DNA of 64,000 nt from Panax quinquefolius (GCA_020205615.1 CM035163.1:47833652-47897651), one strand, 5' to 3'. Counted from the stretch's first letter, positions 43,050 to 54,124 are shown. Notes: generated by a model from the sequence alone, not told the origin. Numbers and translations: made by a program.

Positions 43050-44210
43050 CCCGTGGGCAAAGAAATCGTGTCTTGTTATGGTTAGGGTTTCGTGATGGTC
43101 GAGGAGGAGAGAAATTCACGAAGAGCACAAGATTTATTGATTAATTGAAAAGTGGAGAAGAACATGTGAGCAATTACTCCAATGACGTGTGACAGAACTC
43201 TTAGAAACCTGAAACCTTGTTAGGATAGTGGGGATTCAGGGAGCCTTCTTGAGTGCTTCGGGTTGAGAGAGAATGTCCAAGAACCCTTAGAATCCGAAAA
43301 CCTTGTTAGGGTAGCAGGGATTCCAAAAGATTCAAGCTTCCATGTCCATCAAGAGATCTCAGCTCCAAAAGTATAAAGTCCCAAAAGAGTTTCCCCTTCA
43401 TAGAATGAAAGGGGTATTTATAGAGTTTTCTAGAACTTAAGTAGTCACATTTCTTCAGAAAAATTCTAGAAATACTCTTTAGTCATTAGAATAATATCCA
43501 TATCATCCTGTCCTTCAAGTCACCAATCCAATCCCTCAATCAATTCCCAAAACGAGCTACCTCCACGAGCCTTCTGCCCCGAGACACGTGGAGGCTTCTC
43601 TCGGGTCTAGTATATTTATTTTTGGCTTTTCCATCTTCATTCAATTAGGTCATGCGAACCCTAATTTGTACATTTAATGAGACCGTGGAACCCTAATTGT
43701 GCATTTAATTAAATTGGTTCATGTGAACCCTAATTTGCACTTAGGCCCACAATTTTTCCCTGCGCGAGAGTCGTGTTTTCAAAGAGACAATCGTGCAAGA
43801 ACACTTCAATCTTTTGAACAATTTCGCAGGACTCCACTTTACAGGTCTTTAAAGACAAGGTTCTTAGAGGAGGGAACCCCTAGGGAGCCCAAACCCTTAA
43901 TTAATTAGGGTTAAACCCTATGGAGGCAAAACCTAGCAGGGCTCTTTCTTAGACATATTGGGAAATCTTCCAAAAATCATTCCATAATTTGTCCAATATT
44001 TGTTTCCTTATTTTTTTATTGGAAATTAAAAACAAAAAAAATCATCAAATATCACCAAATAAAATTTAATCTAATAAAATCTTTCTTTTGGTAAACCAAA
44101 TCTTTCCTTTTTAGCATCTTAAATTTTAATTTTATTTTAGAAATAAAATCATATCTTTCTTTATTTGATCTTGAAAGCAAGATTTTTTTCTTTTTTACTA
44201 TATATATATC

Positions 44211-44250
<40 letters not shown>

Positions 44251-44450
44251 TTTAAAAGGAAATTAGTCTTTTTCGAAATCCTCCCCTTGTTGGGAATAAA
44301 ATCAAATCTTCTTTATATTTAACAAATAATATCTTTATTTATTTCTATTTAGAAACAAAATCAAAGATACTTATCTTTTGGAAACCAGATTGAATCCTTT
44401 CGTTAATGAAAAAAGAGTGATTGCTTCCTTTTCCATTGCAATTATACTTT
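43050..44450. other. Non-coding region, possible LTR remnant upstream of the PMD gene
   Basis: Sequence around 43060-43440 contains a repeated block (CCTTGTTAGG...GGGATTC at about 43215 and 43300). On the minus strand it has a TATAAATACCCC box near 43425, as in LTR promoters. No LTR partner or TG...CA ends were found. The (AT)n tract at about 44213-44250 and AT-rich DNA fill the rest. Confidence 0.35.
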
Positions 44451-46340
44451 GGGGGGCTATATATGTATTCATATATATGCATCTCTCAAGCCATTCATGC
44501 CTCCTTTCTTATCTTGCTTCATTTTGAATTTTCTCTCTTCTTACTAGCCGGGAAGATCATCAAGGGAGCAGCAAGGAGGCTTTCTTCAATCCGAGCGAGA
44601 GGTAACAAAAAGGATTCCTCCCTATAGGGTCGAACCCTAGGGGTTGAACCCTATAGGGTCGAACCCTATGGGGGACCCGAAACCTTGCGGCTATATTCCT
44701 TCTTCTCGTCTTCGCTTTTCAATTTGCTTACTTGCATGTTTTCTTTCGGATTTCTCTTGACTTGCTTCCTCTATTTCTCTTTTCTGTTTCAGGCAATTGT
44801 AGTCTTTCTTTGTTTCTCAGCCCCATCTCCTTGATCATATTTTGGTTTTTTCCCTCGGAATTCATCAAATAAAGGCTATAATTTTCACGGCAAAGAAGCA
44901 TTCATTCCAAGCAATTGATTTGTGGAGTAACAAAACCTCAAAGGAATAGAGGGAACAACCCCCTAGGTGGTCGAACCCTAGAGGTTTTTTTCCAGGTACC
45001 TCCAATCTTTCTTTTATTTTTCGAGCCCCCATTACCTCGATTATATCTTGGTTTTTTCCCTCGGATAATAAAGAAATATTTTACATTTTTTTGATGAAAA
45101 CGCGAAAGAAGAAAAAATGTTCTATATGCAGCGAAACCACCCTAGGGGGCCAAACCCTAGGAGGTCGAACCCTAGGGGAACGAACCTTAGGAGGTTGAAA
45201 CCTAGGGGACGAACCCTAGAAGGTTGAACCCTAGGGGGCCCCTAGGGGGAAATCACCGATTAAATAAAAAAAATAAAGTTCGGGAGGAGTAGTTACTATT
45301 TTGATTATAACTTTTGATCCGTTTGGAGGTTCAGGGCTTATAATATATCAAAACGAAGCTAGCGACGAGTCGTACAAAAATCATCTCCTTCGGCCATATT
45401 ATATACCATTATAAGTCCAAAAAAGGCTCTGAAGGATCATTTGGGTTGTCCGAAGTTTTTTCAAAAAAAAATTTGAGAAATTTTTTCTTGCATGATTGTG
45501 ATTCCTAACTCTTTCTGCCATTATTTCTTCTTATTTTTAGGTGTTTTTAAGTTTAAATCTTAGACTTTCTTCTTTTCCATGATAAGCACTTCGAGCTCTA
45601 ACACTTTCTTTGACATCCTTTCTTTGCTCTTTAGAGCCCTTATGCTGAATTTTTCTTGCTTGTAGGCCCTCTCCGTTGAACATTATGCAGACACGAAAAA
45701 CCGCCAACGAGGCCCCGTTCCTCAGTGATTGGGGAAGGGCTCTCCTCTTTGGTCTTTCTGACGTCTTTTGGGAGCAAGTTCAAACTTATGACCATACAAC
45801 TTTTCCTCCGCCAGAGAAAGAAGGCTTGTTTCTATATGCAGCGGCTTATGGAGGTTTGGATGACTTTCCCCATTCCGATAGCATTCCCCGTCTATGTATA
45901 GAGAAACCAGAGTACCCTTTTAGCCCCCTTCACTTCTTGTCTGATTCATCTAACTACCTTTAGGAATGGTAGCATTGGATCGATGAGATACTTGGGAATG
46001 TTGATTATGTGGATATACTAAAGAAAAAGTTGACATTTTTTGTTGCTTCCAGCTATGCAGAGACACTCGTATCCAATAGGACCATGGTGCTCCTCTACAT
46101 GCACATTCATCACTGCTTAGGGGGAATGCACCTCTACTTTAGAGGATGTCTATGTCATCTACCAGTAATCATTTTCCCCCTGCGCGTGAGTCACGCCTTT
46201 AGTGAGATGATCGCGCAGAATATTATAACTATTGAAGTTTACACTTCACGGAGCTTGATGTTTTGTAAGCCTCGAAAACAAAAGTCCTAGGAGAGGGAAC
46301 CTCTAGGGGAGCAAACCCTAGGAGGGCAAGCCCTAAAGGA
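43860..46340. repeat. Clusters of AACCCTAGGG-type short repeats
   Basis: Short units of the form (G)RAACCCTAGGRG occur in clusters at about 43870-43945, 44622-44680, 44960-44990, 45140-45250 and 46285-46335. Many centre on the palindrome CCCTAGGG. They resemble plant telo-box motifs (AAACCCTA) but are not telomere arrays. They flank the PMD-type gene on both sides and probably belong to its transposon. Confidence 0.6.
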
Positions 46341-47160
46341 GCTTTCTCGGGATATCTTGGAAAATCTTCAATCTAATCCTTCTTACCCTATCTTGAAATT
46401 TCTCTTTTCTTTAGAATCAAGAAGTCATCGAGAAGACCAATGCTGATGAAGAGGATGATGATGTTCTCATTGGGCTCTTTTTGAGTACCGCAAATGGGGC
46501 AGCGGCGGTGGCTTCCATTACTTGTGAGATGTCCCGGCATATCACAATTTGTATCGAGTTTTCTTCACAAAATGATGATTGTGTCAGTCTTGATGCTAAT
46601 GATTCTTTGTCTGATGTAAGCTCAGATGGCTTGTTGTGGGTGGTGCAGCGCTCTCTTCACACCTTTCTACAACTTCTCCACATGGCAGTTTTGAGTTTAC
46701 CGACGAGAATCCTTCTTCTTTAAGGGGGAATCCTTCTGAGACTATTGCTAATGTTTATCCTCCCAAGGAGGATTCCGCCGAGTTGGTGATTGCTCGGGAG
46801 TGTATTGTGGATATCACTTTGGGTGGGTTGAATGACCTTCCGTCTCCCGTGGCATCTCCTAACTCTCCTTGGACATGTCTCCCTTCTATGCTAGGTTAGA
46901 TCTCTTTATTTCCAATCATTATGTTGTTGCAATTCGTTCGGAAGTCACTTCACGTCACCATGAGAATGACTTACTTTATGTAGATCTTTAGGAGCTTCAA
47001 GATGCCATGGATAAATTGAAGACCAAAATTTTAGGAAATTGAGTCAGCTGCCCCAGACCTTGAAGGCCTGATAGCCTCAAATACGAAGGCTAGGGCTACC
47101 GCCATTGTTGACTTGGAGGCTTTAGCTATTCCCTTTCTTCAGTTTGACATGTCATGGCTT
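45676..47160 (+). pseudogene. Plant mobile domain (PMD)-type transposon gene, broken
   Basis: The frame 45676-45963 contains LSDWGRALLFGLSDVFWEQV and PEYPFSPLHFLSDSSNYL before a stop; 46009-46290 follows in the same frame. The PMD hallmark is found in another frame: a TFITA segment, a TAG where Trp is expected, then GECTSTLEDVYVIYQ (about 46115-46170). PMD proteins ('aminotransferase-like, plant mobile domain') occur in transposons and some host silencing factors. A nonsense codon and a frameshift show this copy is dead. An acidic region and a coiled-coil-like piece (about 46430-47160) may be its C-terminal part. The gene family is fairly clear; the exon structure is not. Confidence 0.6.
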
Positions 47161-47430
47161 TTAGATCATGAACTTTTATAGTTTTTTCCATTTTTTGTAT
47201 CAGAAAATTCATTTACATATATTTCATTCATCAAATAGTAGTTTCTTTATCCTTATTAATTGTCTTTAATTTGAATGATTCCTTAAAACTCAATATTTAA
47301 CATTGGATCTTAAGTTGTTCAAATTAATACTCCAAGACAACAATAGGCCTCATAAATTTTGTTAAAAAGAAAACATGTTTTTTTCTTTTCTTTTTTTGAT
47401 TTCAAGCAAACCAACACTTGAATCTATACT
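47161..47430. other. AT-rich spacer before the LTR array
   Basis: No gene or clear repeat is seen. It ends at the LTR terminus TGTGACGCCCCC. Confidence 0.4.
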
Positions 47431-48689
47431 TGTGACGCCCCCAAAATAGGTATACATCACCCATCTTGAGTCGCCAAATACATGGTACAAAATTCAACTA
47501 CAACTTAATTATACAACAGTCGTGTAAAATACGACAAAATATATGCTGTGAGTTTTAATACAAATATTGTTATCTAGACAATATTCATACTCAATTGAGT
47601 CCTCATTACATTTATTATCACACTATTTAATGTAATAGTGAGGACTACTAATGCTATTATGCGTTCCGACCGTCACTTTGTTCCCCGACTAGTCCCCGCC
47701 ACGTTCTCATTTTCAAGAGAACAATGAAAGTAAAAGGTGAGCTCAACTAGCCCAAAGAAGAAATATTATGACTAAGATAATACGTAATAAATTATAAAGA
47801 ATGGGATAACAAAAGAAATCACCGGGTATGTGATGTAATCGCATGAGATAGGTTATTCCAACGTAATAATAAATAATGGAATGTGTCATGCAGAACGCAC
47901 GTACGAGGATATTCCAATGAATAATAAATAACGGAACTGTGTCAAAGCGTAAATTCGAATCAAGCTGTGATGTTCCAACAGAATAATAAATAATCGGAAT
48001 TCTGTGTCACGCAGAACGCGCATTTATGTGATGTTCCAAATGTAATAATAAAGAATGGAATAATGGAAGAATTTTACCATATATGCAACGATTTGCATGA
48101 TAAAGTTATTCCAACATAATAATAAAGAATGGAATAATGTAAGAATTTCACCAAGTATAGGGTATCACAGATATACAAAGTTATTCCAATGTAATAATAA
48201 AGAATGGAATAACAGAAGTTCTCTTCATGAATATGAAAGAAATAATACCCATTACCTTAGAAGAAACGAAACTGGATATAGAAGTAGTGAAGTAGCGGAA
48301 TACTTTTCTTCTTTCTCTCTATAGTTTCCCTCTCTAGAGTTTCAGTGAATTCGTAAGAAATAATGAAGGAATGGGCTTCTATTTATAGAAGAATGGAACA
48401 GATACTATTTGATAAATAATTCACGGACGCAACAGAAATATTATCACGGGCTGAATTTTGTTGAATCATCAAACGCCTATTTTCAAATGCTAACATACTT
48501 AGTCAAACAAAACAAAAAATATTATATATTTATATATATAACACATGCTTATATGGGAAAAAAACAATATATATATATATATATATAATCTTCCACCATC
48601 CACCAAATCTCCCACAAATGTTACTTATATATATAAATCAATTACCTTCCTAGGAAGGCAACTATCCCCTCCCCCATTTTACTCCAGAG

Positions 48690-48732
<43 letters not shown>

Positions 48733-49533
48733 CTTATCTATATATATATATATATATATATATATAACAAAATTGAGATAACTTCTACCGATAATTTTAA
48801 AAAAATGGGTAAATGGGGGTCCAAATAATAAGCAACAAATACCTCATAAAAAAAATCCCCTCAATATTTTTAACAACATTTATCATTATTATTATTATTC
48901 ACAATATTAATCGACCAGGCCATTTCCAGGAAAGAGGGGGCTTTCCAAAAAGGATTTCTTCCTATTGGCGCACAATTAGGTGACCAAACCTCTCCTGGCG
49001 TAACTTCAGTACATCGTTAATATTGCAAATAATAATATTAATAACTTCTTCATCTCAATTATTGATTTAATAATATTTAAAATATCGACAATAATTGAAT
49101 CAATTAACGTGAGATACTATGCAAAAATTCATCAAGCAATAATTGAACAAAACTCGAGTGACTTCTCACGTAAGCATCAATAATCAATATCGCGCTACTC
49201 TTGCAACCACACGTATTCTCGTACTTTTAACATGAGGTGTTTCAACAGATTAATGATAAAACTTATTTTGTTATTTTTATAAAATATTTTTGTCATTTCT
49301 CAATTCGACAATAATTCCGTTCATGGGTCCATTAATGATTTGTCTTGCCGCATTTAATATTCCATGTTAAAATGAATATTCTCCCACCAATTGAATATTA
49401 TCTAATAACTTGCGATTTTGCAAAATTTATAACTATTACCCACAACTATAACATTATATCAAATTCATTCCATAATATTCAAAAATGATAATTATAGAAA
49501 ATTCATCTTTATTCATAAAAGTTGGGTCTTACA
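47431..49533 (-). repeat. LTR a of the tandem chromovirus array
   Basis: On the plus strand it begins TGTGACGCCCCCAAAATAGG and ends GGGTCTTACA, immediately followed by a polypurine tract read on the minus strand. It is therefore the 3' LTR of the internal region to its right. It is shorter than LTR b because about 600 bp (matching roughly 58960-59585) is missing near 47780. It contains tandem repeats with TTATTCCA...TGGAATAA cores (about 47850-48215) and a minus-strand TATAAATA box at 48387-48380. Several (TA)n tracts lie at 48560-48770. Confidence 0.85.
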
Positions 49534-49545
49534 ATCTCCCTTCTT
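49534..49545 (-). promoter_or_regulatory. Polypurine tract of array element a
   Basis: The minus strand reads AAGAAGGGAGAT before the LTR start TGTAAGACCC. The same arrangement appears beside LTR b at 61252. Confidence 0.75.
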
Positions 49546-49559
49546 ATGAAATTTCGCCT

Positions 49560-50070
49560 CGAAATTAGGTTACGACTGGTATGTCAAGAGGTAAGGATAC
49601 CTTGATTTCATTTCAGATTCTAACTTCCAGGTCATTTCCTCAACATCGTGGTTCCTCCATAAAACTTTGACTTGAGGTATAACCTTGGAGCGTATAATAT
49701 GTTCCTTCTTATCCAATATTTGAACATGAACCTCTTCATACGTTAAATCTTCCGCTATTTCGTCCGATTTCTAACTCAATAATGTGGTTCGGGTCTTTCA
49801 CATATTTACGTAATATGGATATATGAAAATATTATGAACACGAGATATACTTTTGGCAGAAAGCGAGTCATAAAGCTATGATCCCCTACTCGATCGAGGA
49901 TTAAAAATGGGCCAATGAATCGAGGATTGAGCTTTTCTCTCTTTCCAAATCTCGTAACTCCTTTCCATGAAAGCAACACGTAATAAACACATGATCTCCA
50001 ATATCGAATTCCATGTCCTTTTGATGAAAATCAGCATAACTCTTTTGTCGGTCTTGCGAGGTTTTTATAC
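49560..50070 (-). pseudogene. Integrase C-terminal part, element a
   Basis: The minus strand encodes ERIKTSQDRQKSYADFHQKD, then EFDIGDHVFI, and in shifted frames FGKREKLNPRFIGPF and LWRNHDVEEMTWKLESEMKS. This is the C-terminal integrase/chromodomain region of Tekay/Del Ty3/gypsy elements. Frameshifts break it. Its upstream half lies beyond the CACTA insertion, at 55529 onwards, and the two halves read together across the insertion site. Confidence 0.75.
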
Positions 50071-50073
50071 GTT
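50071..50073. repeat. CACTA target duplication GTT (left)
   Basis: GTT precedes the terminus CACTACTAC. The same GTT follows the other terminus at 55526-55528. A 3-bp duplication is characteristic of CACTA transposition. Confidence 0.88.
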
Positions 50074-50099
50074 CACTACTACAAAACAGTAAATAGATA

Positions 50100-50400
50100 A
50101 CGCGGAAAAAACGTTGTGGTTTCAATCAGAAAAACGTCGTGGTTATTTGACACCCTTACACAACGTTTTTAAAACGTTGTAGTTAGACACCTTTTACAAC
50201 GTTTTTAAGAAAAAAACGTTGTAGATTTGTTTTTCATAAATTAGTAAAAGCTTGAAAACGTTGTAGAAGGTATGATTCCATAACGTTTTCTGGCTAAAAA
50301 TGTTGTAGTTTAATATATTAGACAACGTTTAGACACATTTACACAACGTTTATAAAATGTTGTAGATTAAAAAAAAGAAAAAAAAAGTTGTGGTTCACCT
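50100..50400. repeat. Subterminal ACAACGTT repeats of the CACTA element
   Basis: About ten copies of ACAACGTTTT or its complement AAAACGTTGTAG lie within 300 bp of the left terminus. Fewer copies lie at 55420-55505 near the right one. They are typical transposase-binding arrays of CACTA elements. Confidence 0.75.
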
Positions 50401-50632
50401 ACATTACCAATACACCTGCAATATGCTAATGCCATGATATATAGCTAAAAGGTCTAAATTCTCATTTAAATTTAAAGCCAAAATGTATCAACCATTCAAA
50501 ATACATCTCAATAATACCATTCGTTTATAGTTTCAAATTACTACATCCACAAAATATATACCAAACTATCCATATATACATCTCAAATTTACATCACACA
50601 GATTATCTTCCGCAGGGGTATTTAGTAATTAA

Positions 50633-50854
50633 TTAATTATCTTCCGCAACCACGGTACTGACCTCACCTTTCTCAAGCAGATGATAGAAAACTCTGGCTT
50701 TCTTCTGCTCATTCCAGTGATACTTCTTCCATGCCAAACCAACAATACAACCCATTAAAGCTACCACAGCTATCTCCTTCACCAAATTTGGTCCCTTCAG
50801 TGTCACATGAAGAATCCTACCACCACCCATTTAATTGCAGCACCAAATAACAAC
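50633..50854 (-). CDS. Captured cytochrome c oxidase subunit 5C (COX5C) exon, intact frame
   Basis: A minus-strand ATG at 50830 opens a 65-residue frame that ends at TAA 50633. It reads MGGGRILHVTLKGPNLVKEI, then a single hydrophobic membrane segment (VVALMGCIVGLAW), then HWNEQKKARVFYHLLEKGEV. Plant COX5C is about 63 residues with the same start, helix and HWNEQ-K-R-FY-LLE-GE signature, so this frame is full length and undamaged. It would be a small inner-membrane subunit of respiratory complex IV. A splice acceptor (GATGCAG) at 50855 lies 24 bp before the ATG, like the leader intron of normal COX5C genes. Whether it is expressed, or merely a recent capture, is unknown. Confidence 0.75.
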
Positions 50855-51543
50855 CTGCATCCATGCCAATTTAATTGGTCAATGTCTATTTTGGATGAAT
50901 TAGCAACACATTCGCATGCATATTTATCACACAAAATAGGTACAAGATAAGATAATTTGGAAACAAAATGAAAAATATCCCGACTGAAACTTAACACATC
51001 TTCATACTGATATGGTAATGTCTAAATTCAAACACACTATGGTATGGTTGGCGGATATTAAGCACAACATCAAGAAACTAGAGGCAGAATTCATGACCAA
51101 CACAATTACAAACGAAAAAATGAACATATTATGAAGAAAAATGCCTGCATGATCATATATAATGCATGAGGGAGAGACAAGATGATTAAGGAGAAATGAC
51201 CATTCCTCTGTTAACAAATCTACTGAATGATGATACAAATTTACTCAATGGGTTCAGGCCATTACTTCCCAACACTCCAATTAGGAGTACCACAGATGTG
51301 ATGTGAAAACACCACACTCTGTCTCAATTAATCCAAAAGACAGTAAAATATCTTATCTATATTTAATAAACCATAAATTCATGTGAGAGGGATTCCTTTC
51401 ATTGAGATATTGCTTTTTCATCTTGTATCTCTCTACGAGAATAGAAATCTTGGTGTAATTAAAAGTTAATCATCTAAATCGTAAATGGATAAACCAAATA
51501 AGCTTTAGACATGGAAACTTTACAAAGTGAAAAACATTGTTAC
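50855..51543 (-). other. Intron-like sequence between the CSI1-like and COX5C pieces
   Basis: It starts with a donor GTAACA at 51543 and ends with an acceptor GCAG at 50855. Frames within it (51238-51002, 50997-50803) have no recognisable domain. It could be the COX5C leader intron fused to foreign sequence. Confidence 0.4.
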
Positions 51544-51835
51544 CTTCTGAGTTTTGCATTGTTTTCTAAGCAAGAATTTAGGTTACTCCTGCACTCCTCT
51601 AACTCATCGAGTGATCCTGATCTAAAAAGAGATACCAGTACTAGAACAGCCTGAGAAAGTGATCCAACAGCACTGAAAGCATTTTCACGTGTATCAATAA
51701 GCTCCAGCAGCTGCTTCAAGGATAATTTTTTTTCTTGTAAAGATGAAGAACTCTGGCGCAGCTGCTCAATGCATTGAGCAACACTAGCTAATGTCTCGTC
51801 TGGATCCTCCATGCTGCTGCGCTCTCTGCAAATAA
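51544..51835 (-). pseudogene. Captured CSI1-like (cellulose synthase interactive) exon with a fused tail
   Basis: After an acceptor (TTTGCAG) at 51836, an ATG at 51812 opens a 90-codon frame beginning [20 protein letters not shown]. It continues with [20 protein letters not shown] and a [10 protein letters not shown] segment. This is the conserved N-terminal armadillo start of plant CSI1/POM2, the protein that links cellulose synthase complexes to cortical microtubules. After SGSL the sequence leaves CSI1 and reads [20 protein letters not shown], a coiled-coil-like segment I cannot assign, ending at a donor (AAG/GTAACA). The exon is therefore a fusion of two sources. CSI1 itself is over 2,000 residues, so only a tiny piece is present. 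Confidence 0.65.
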
Positions 51836-52636
51836 TTTGGGGGAAAAAATATTTAAGCTAAATTGACAACTTGTCTACCTTAAAAAATCAAGCTATAATT
51901 AGCTTCTATATAAGCAAAGGAACACCATTGTCCAAACTTTAGGGTGAAAAATAATATAAAATCCACTAAAAACAGATGATTAAAATAATATCTAATGAAA
52001 ATTGAGAATTTAAGCTATATTTGTCAAGTAAATATAAGCACAACAATATCATTCCCTAGATGGCTAGATCTCAATTCAACAATGGTTTTTATGCCAAACT
52101 AATTGGGATAGGTTGTTTATTATATTCCTACATCTAGGGTAAAAATAATATACAAGCATCACATAAAGCCTCTATTAAACAGAGTATCTGTAACAGATTC
52201 ATATCAACAACAACTCTCAAGCTCAAAAACTGACATCTTAAAAAGGATTTGCTAAAGGAAAGCCCTATTTGGTGATACTCAGTTTCTGCAGATATAACAC
52301 AAAGTAACAAATGGTCCCCACAGATATCTACTGATTTTAACAATCTCTAATAGAGAGTTTGAAATTTACAAACCTGAAGACAAACGTGATGGCAGTTAAC
52401 TACTACAAAACAGTAAATAGATAACGCGGATTATCTTTAACTGTTTAGGGTTGCAAGAATATAATCATATAATATGATATGGCATATTAGTATTATACTA
52501 AAATATGTTGTCAGTCTTAAGATTACCATGTGAGAGAGTGAAATTAATATAGAAATAAAGCTGCAACGCTACAGATAATTTTACTAAAAATTTTTTCATA
52601 TATAAAATAACTATGTAACATCATGGAAGTATATAC
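51836..52636 (-). other. Intron-like / filler sequence with an internal copy of the CACTA terminus
   Basis: It runs from the amine oxidase donor (GTATAT, 52636) to the CSI1-like acceptor. No exon is recognised. At 52399-52428 about 30 bases repeat the element's own left end (from CTACTACAAAACAG to AACGCGG), pointing to an internal rearrangement or nested terminus. Confidence 0.5.
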
Positions 52637-52822
52637 CTGATTGTATGCTTCTCCAGGCTTACAATCAACAGCCATATCCATACGAGCAACAAAGAAATGT
52701 TGATGAACAGGTGCATATAGTCCTGGCGTAATTGTCGTACCATATTTTTGAAATTCTCCTGGTTGCAATGCTCGTAAGCTGAGAATTCCAGTAAGTTTAA
52801 CTTCAGCCTCGATTTTTCCATC
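52637..52822 (-). pseudogene. Captured copper amine oxidase, second exon piece
   Basis: After an acceptor (TTACAG) the minus strand reads [20 protein letters not shown], then [20 protein letters not shown], then [15 protein letters not shown] before a donor (CAG/GTATAT). This is the conserved catalytic-domain region of plant copper amine oxidases, which oxidise polyamines. It includes the HQHF segment that supplies copper-ligand histidines. It joins in phase to the piece at 53545-53439. The rest of the enzyme is absent. Confidence 0.8.
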
Positions 52823-53438
52823 CTGTAATCACAAATAATTAACAGATTAACATTAAGTGCCGACAAAATTAAGCTGAAAACCAGTCGCACCACTGTACTA
52901 ATAGTAATAGTAATTAACATTGGCAATAGTAAGATGAATATTATGAACTTACGCTTCTAAAAAAAAAGAAGATGAATATTTGGGAATTCTTGAAAAAAAA
53001 TTAAAGTAGAAGTATTTTCTTTTTGGGGTGCTATATGGAAATAGTTTAGATTTACTTTTTCGGTCTTCACTCTTTTGAGTGAAAATCCTCTGCACAAAGT
53101 CAAAATGAATTCATATAGTACAAAATAGGATATTGCTAAACACTTTACAACAAAGAACATTCACAAACCCTCGCGAAGTGGAAAACACCAGAAACACACC
53201 AATCCTGATGAATAATTTTGTGTATGTGTAGCAATTTTTTAAATGGAAAGGGGATCACTTTGTCTTAATTCTAAAACATCAACTCAACTCCGCCTTTTAT
53301 CCTAAACAAGTTAGGGTGGGCTGAAAATGAAATGTGCTCCATATGATATGTGAACTTGAAGCATTAAGAGTGAGTTTATGCAAAATCAAAACCATACAAG
53401 TAAATGGAAGTTGTTCATATAATGATACATTCAACTTG
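52823..53438 (-). other. Amine oxidase intron
   Basis: It lies between two amine oxidase exons that are consecutive in the normal protein. It starts with GCAAGT, so this is a GC-AG type intron, and ends with an AG acceptor at 52823. No gene is inside. Confidence 0.55.
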
Positions 53439-53545
53439 CCTGATAAAAGTGCCAATAGAAACCATATTCATAGTTAGCCACGGTACATATGAAAGAAACT
53501 GTGAGTCGCCTAGATCTCCGAACTTCTGCTAAGCCTTCAAACACA
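53439..53545 (-). pseudogene. Captured copper amine oxidase, first exon piece
   Basis: The minus strand reads [20 protein letters not shown] followed by [11 protein letters not shown], ending at a GCAAGT donor. It directly precedes the next piece in the normal protein. Its upstream edge is a 41-bp palindrome at 53532-53572, which marks the fusion point to the aconitase side. Confidence 0.78.
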
Positions 53546-53572
53546 CTGTTATTAACAGTGTGTTTGAAGGCT
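53532..53572. repeat. Perfect 41-bp palindrome at the capture junction
   Basis: The 20-bp arm AGCCTTCAAACACACTGTTA is followed by one T and then its exact reverse complement. It lies between the aconitase-derived and amine-oxidase-derived parts, overlapping the start of the latter. Perfect short-spaced inverted repeats like this suggest foldback synthesis during end joining. Confidence 0.9.
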
Positions 53573-53655
53573 AAAATACTGACGGGACAGACAGAACATC
53601 GGGTTTTTACAATCTTGGTAAACATAAACATAATATCATAAAACGAAGACAATAC

Positions 53656-53774
53656 CATTGTCTGCAATTGCAGAAGCAACTGATTCATCAAGGTCATCGG
53701 AGTTCCCAATACAGGTTGTGCAGCCATATCCAATAATATGAAATCCCTGTTGGTTCAAATACTTTTGCAGGTCG
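53656..53774 (-). pseudogene. Captured aconitase, third exon piece
   Basis: After an acceptor (TTTGTAG) the minus strand reads [20 protein letters not shown], then [19 protein letters not shown], ending near a GTATTG donor. The [10 protein letters not shown] segment holds a cysteine ligand of the aconitase iron-sulphur cluster. It joins the previous piece exactly as in the intact enzyme. Confidence 0.82.
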
Positions 53775-53864
53775 CTACAAATAGAAAAATCGGGACAAAA
53801 TTCAGAGAGAGAAATGCAGTTTGCAATAGAAATAGAAACGTTTCTAAGTAATTGTTTGCATTAC

Positions 53865-53932
53865 CTCTGTTGAAAATGTTTTGTAACCACTCCAGAACCT
53901 GGTGCAAGACTTGTTTTTACCCATGGCTTAAC
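53865..53932 (-). pseudogene. Captured aconitase, second exon piece
   Basis: Between an acceptor (TTAACAG) at 53933 and a donor (GAG/GTAATG) the minus strand reads VKPWVKTSLAPGSGVVTKHF. This is a signature of aconitate hydratase just before the cluster-binding region. The exon is short and in phase with its neighbours. Confidence 0.82.
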
Positions 53933-54033
53933 CTGTTAAATAATTATACAGATACAATGTAAAGGAACCAAACTAACATAGATCTCCCCCCACCCTTCAA
54001 GAAAGGCAAAATATATGTATATACACATATATT

Positions 54034-54067
<34 letters not shown>

Positions 54068-54124
54068 GAAGTTACCATATTAATCATCTCTTTAAACCAA
54101 CACAATTGAACAATAAATACTGAC
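53933..54124 (-). other. Aconitase intron with TA microsatellite
   Basis: It lies between two consecutive aconitase exons and has a GTCAGT donor and an AACAG acceptor. It contains (TA)n at about 54018-54064. Confidence 0.6.

Noticed and set aside
43860..45250. AACCCTA words as interstitial telomere repeat
   Set aside because: The units are spaced and contain CCCTAGGG palindromes rather than a head-to-tail TTTAGGG array.
48545..48730. Frames at 48545-48730 and 60250-60435 made of Ile/Tyr repeats
   Set aside because: They are translations of (TA)n microsatellites inside LTRs.
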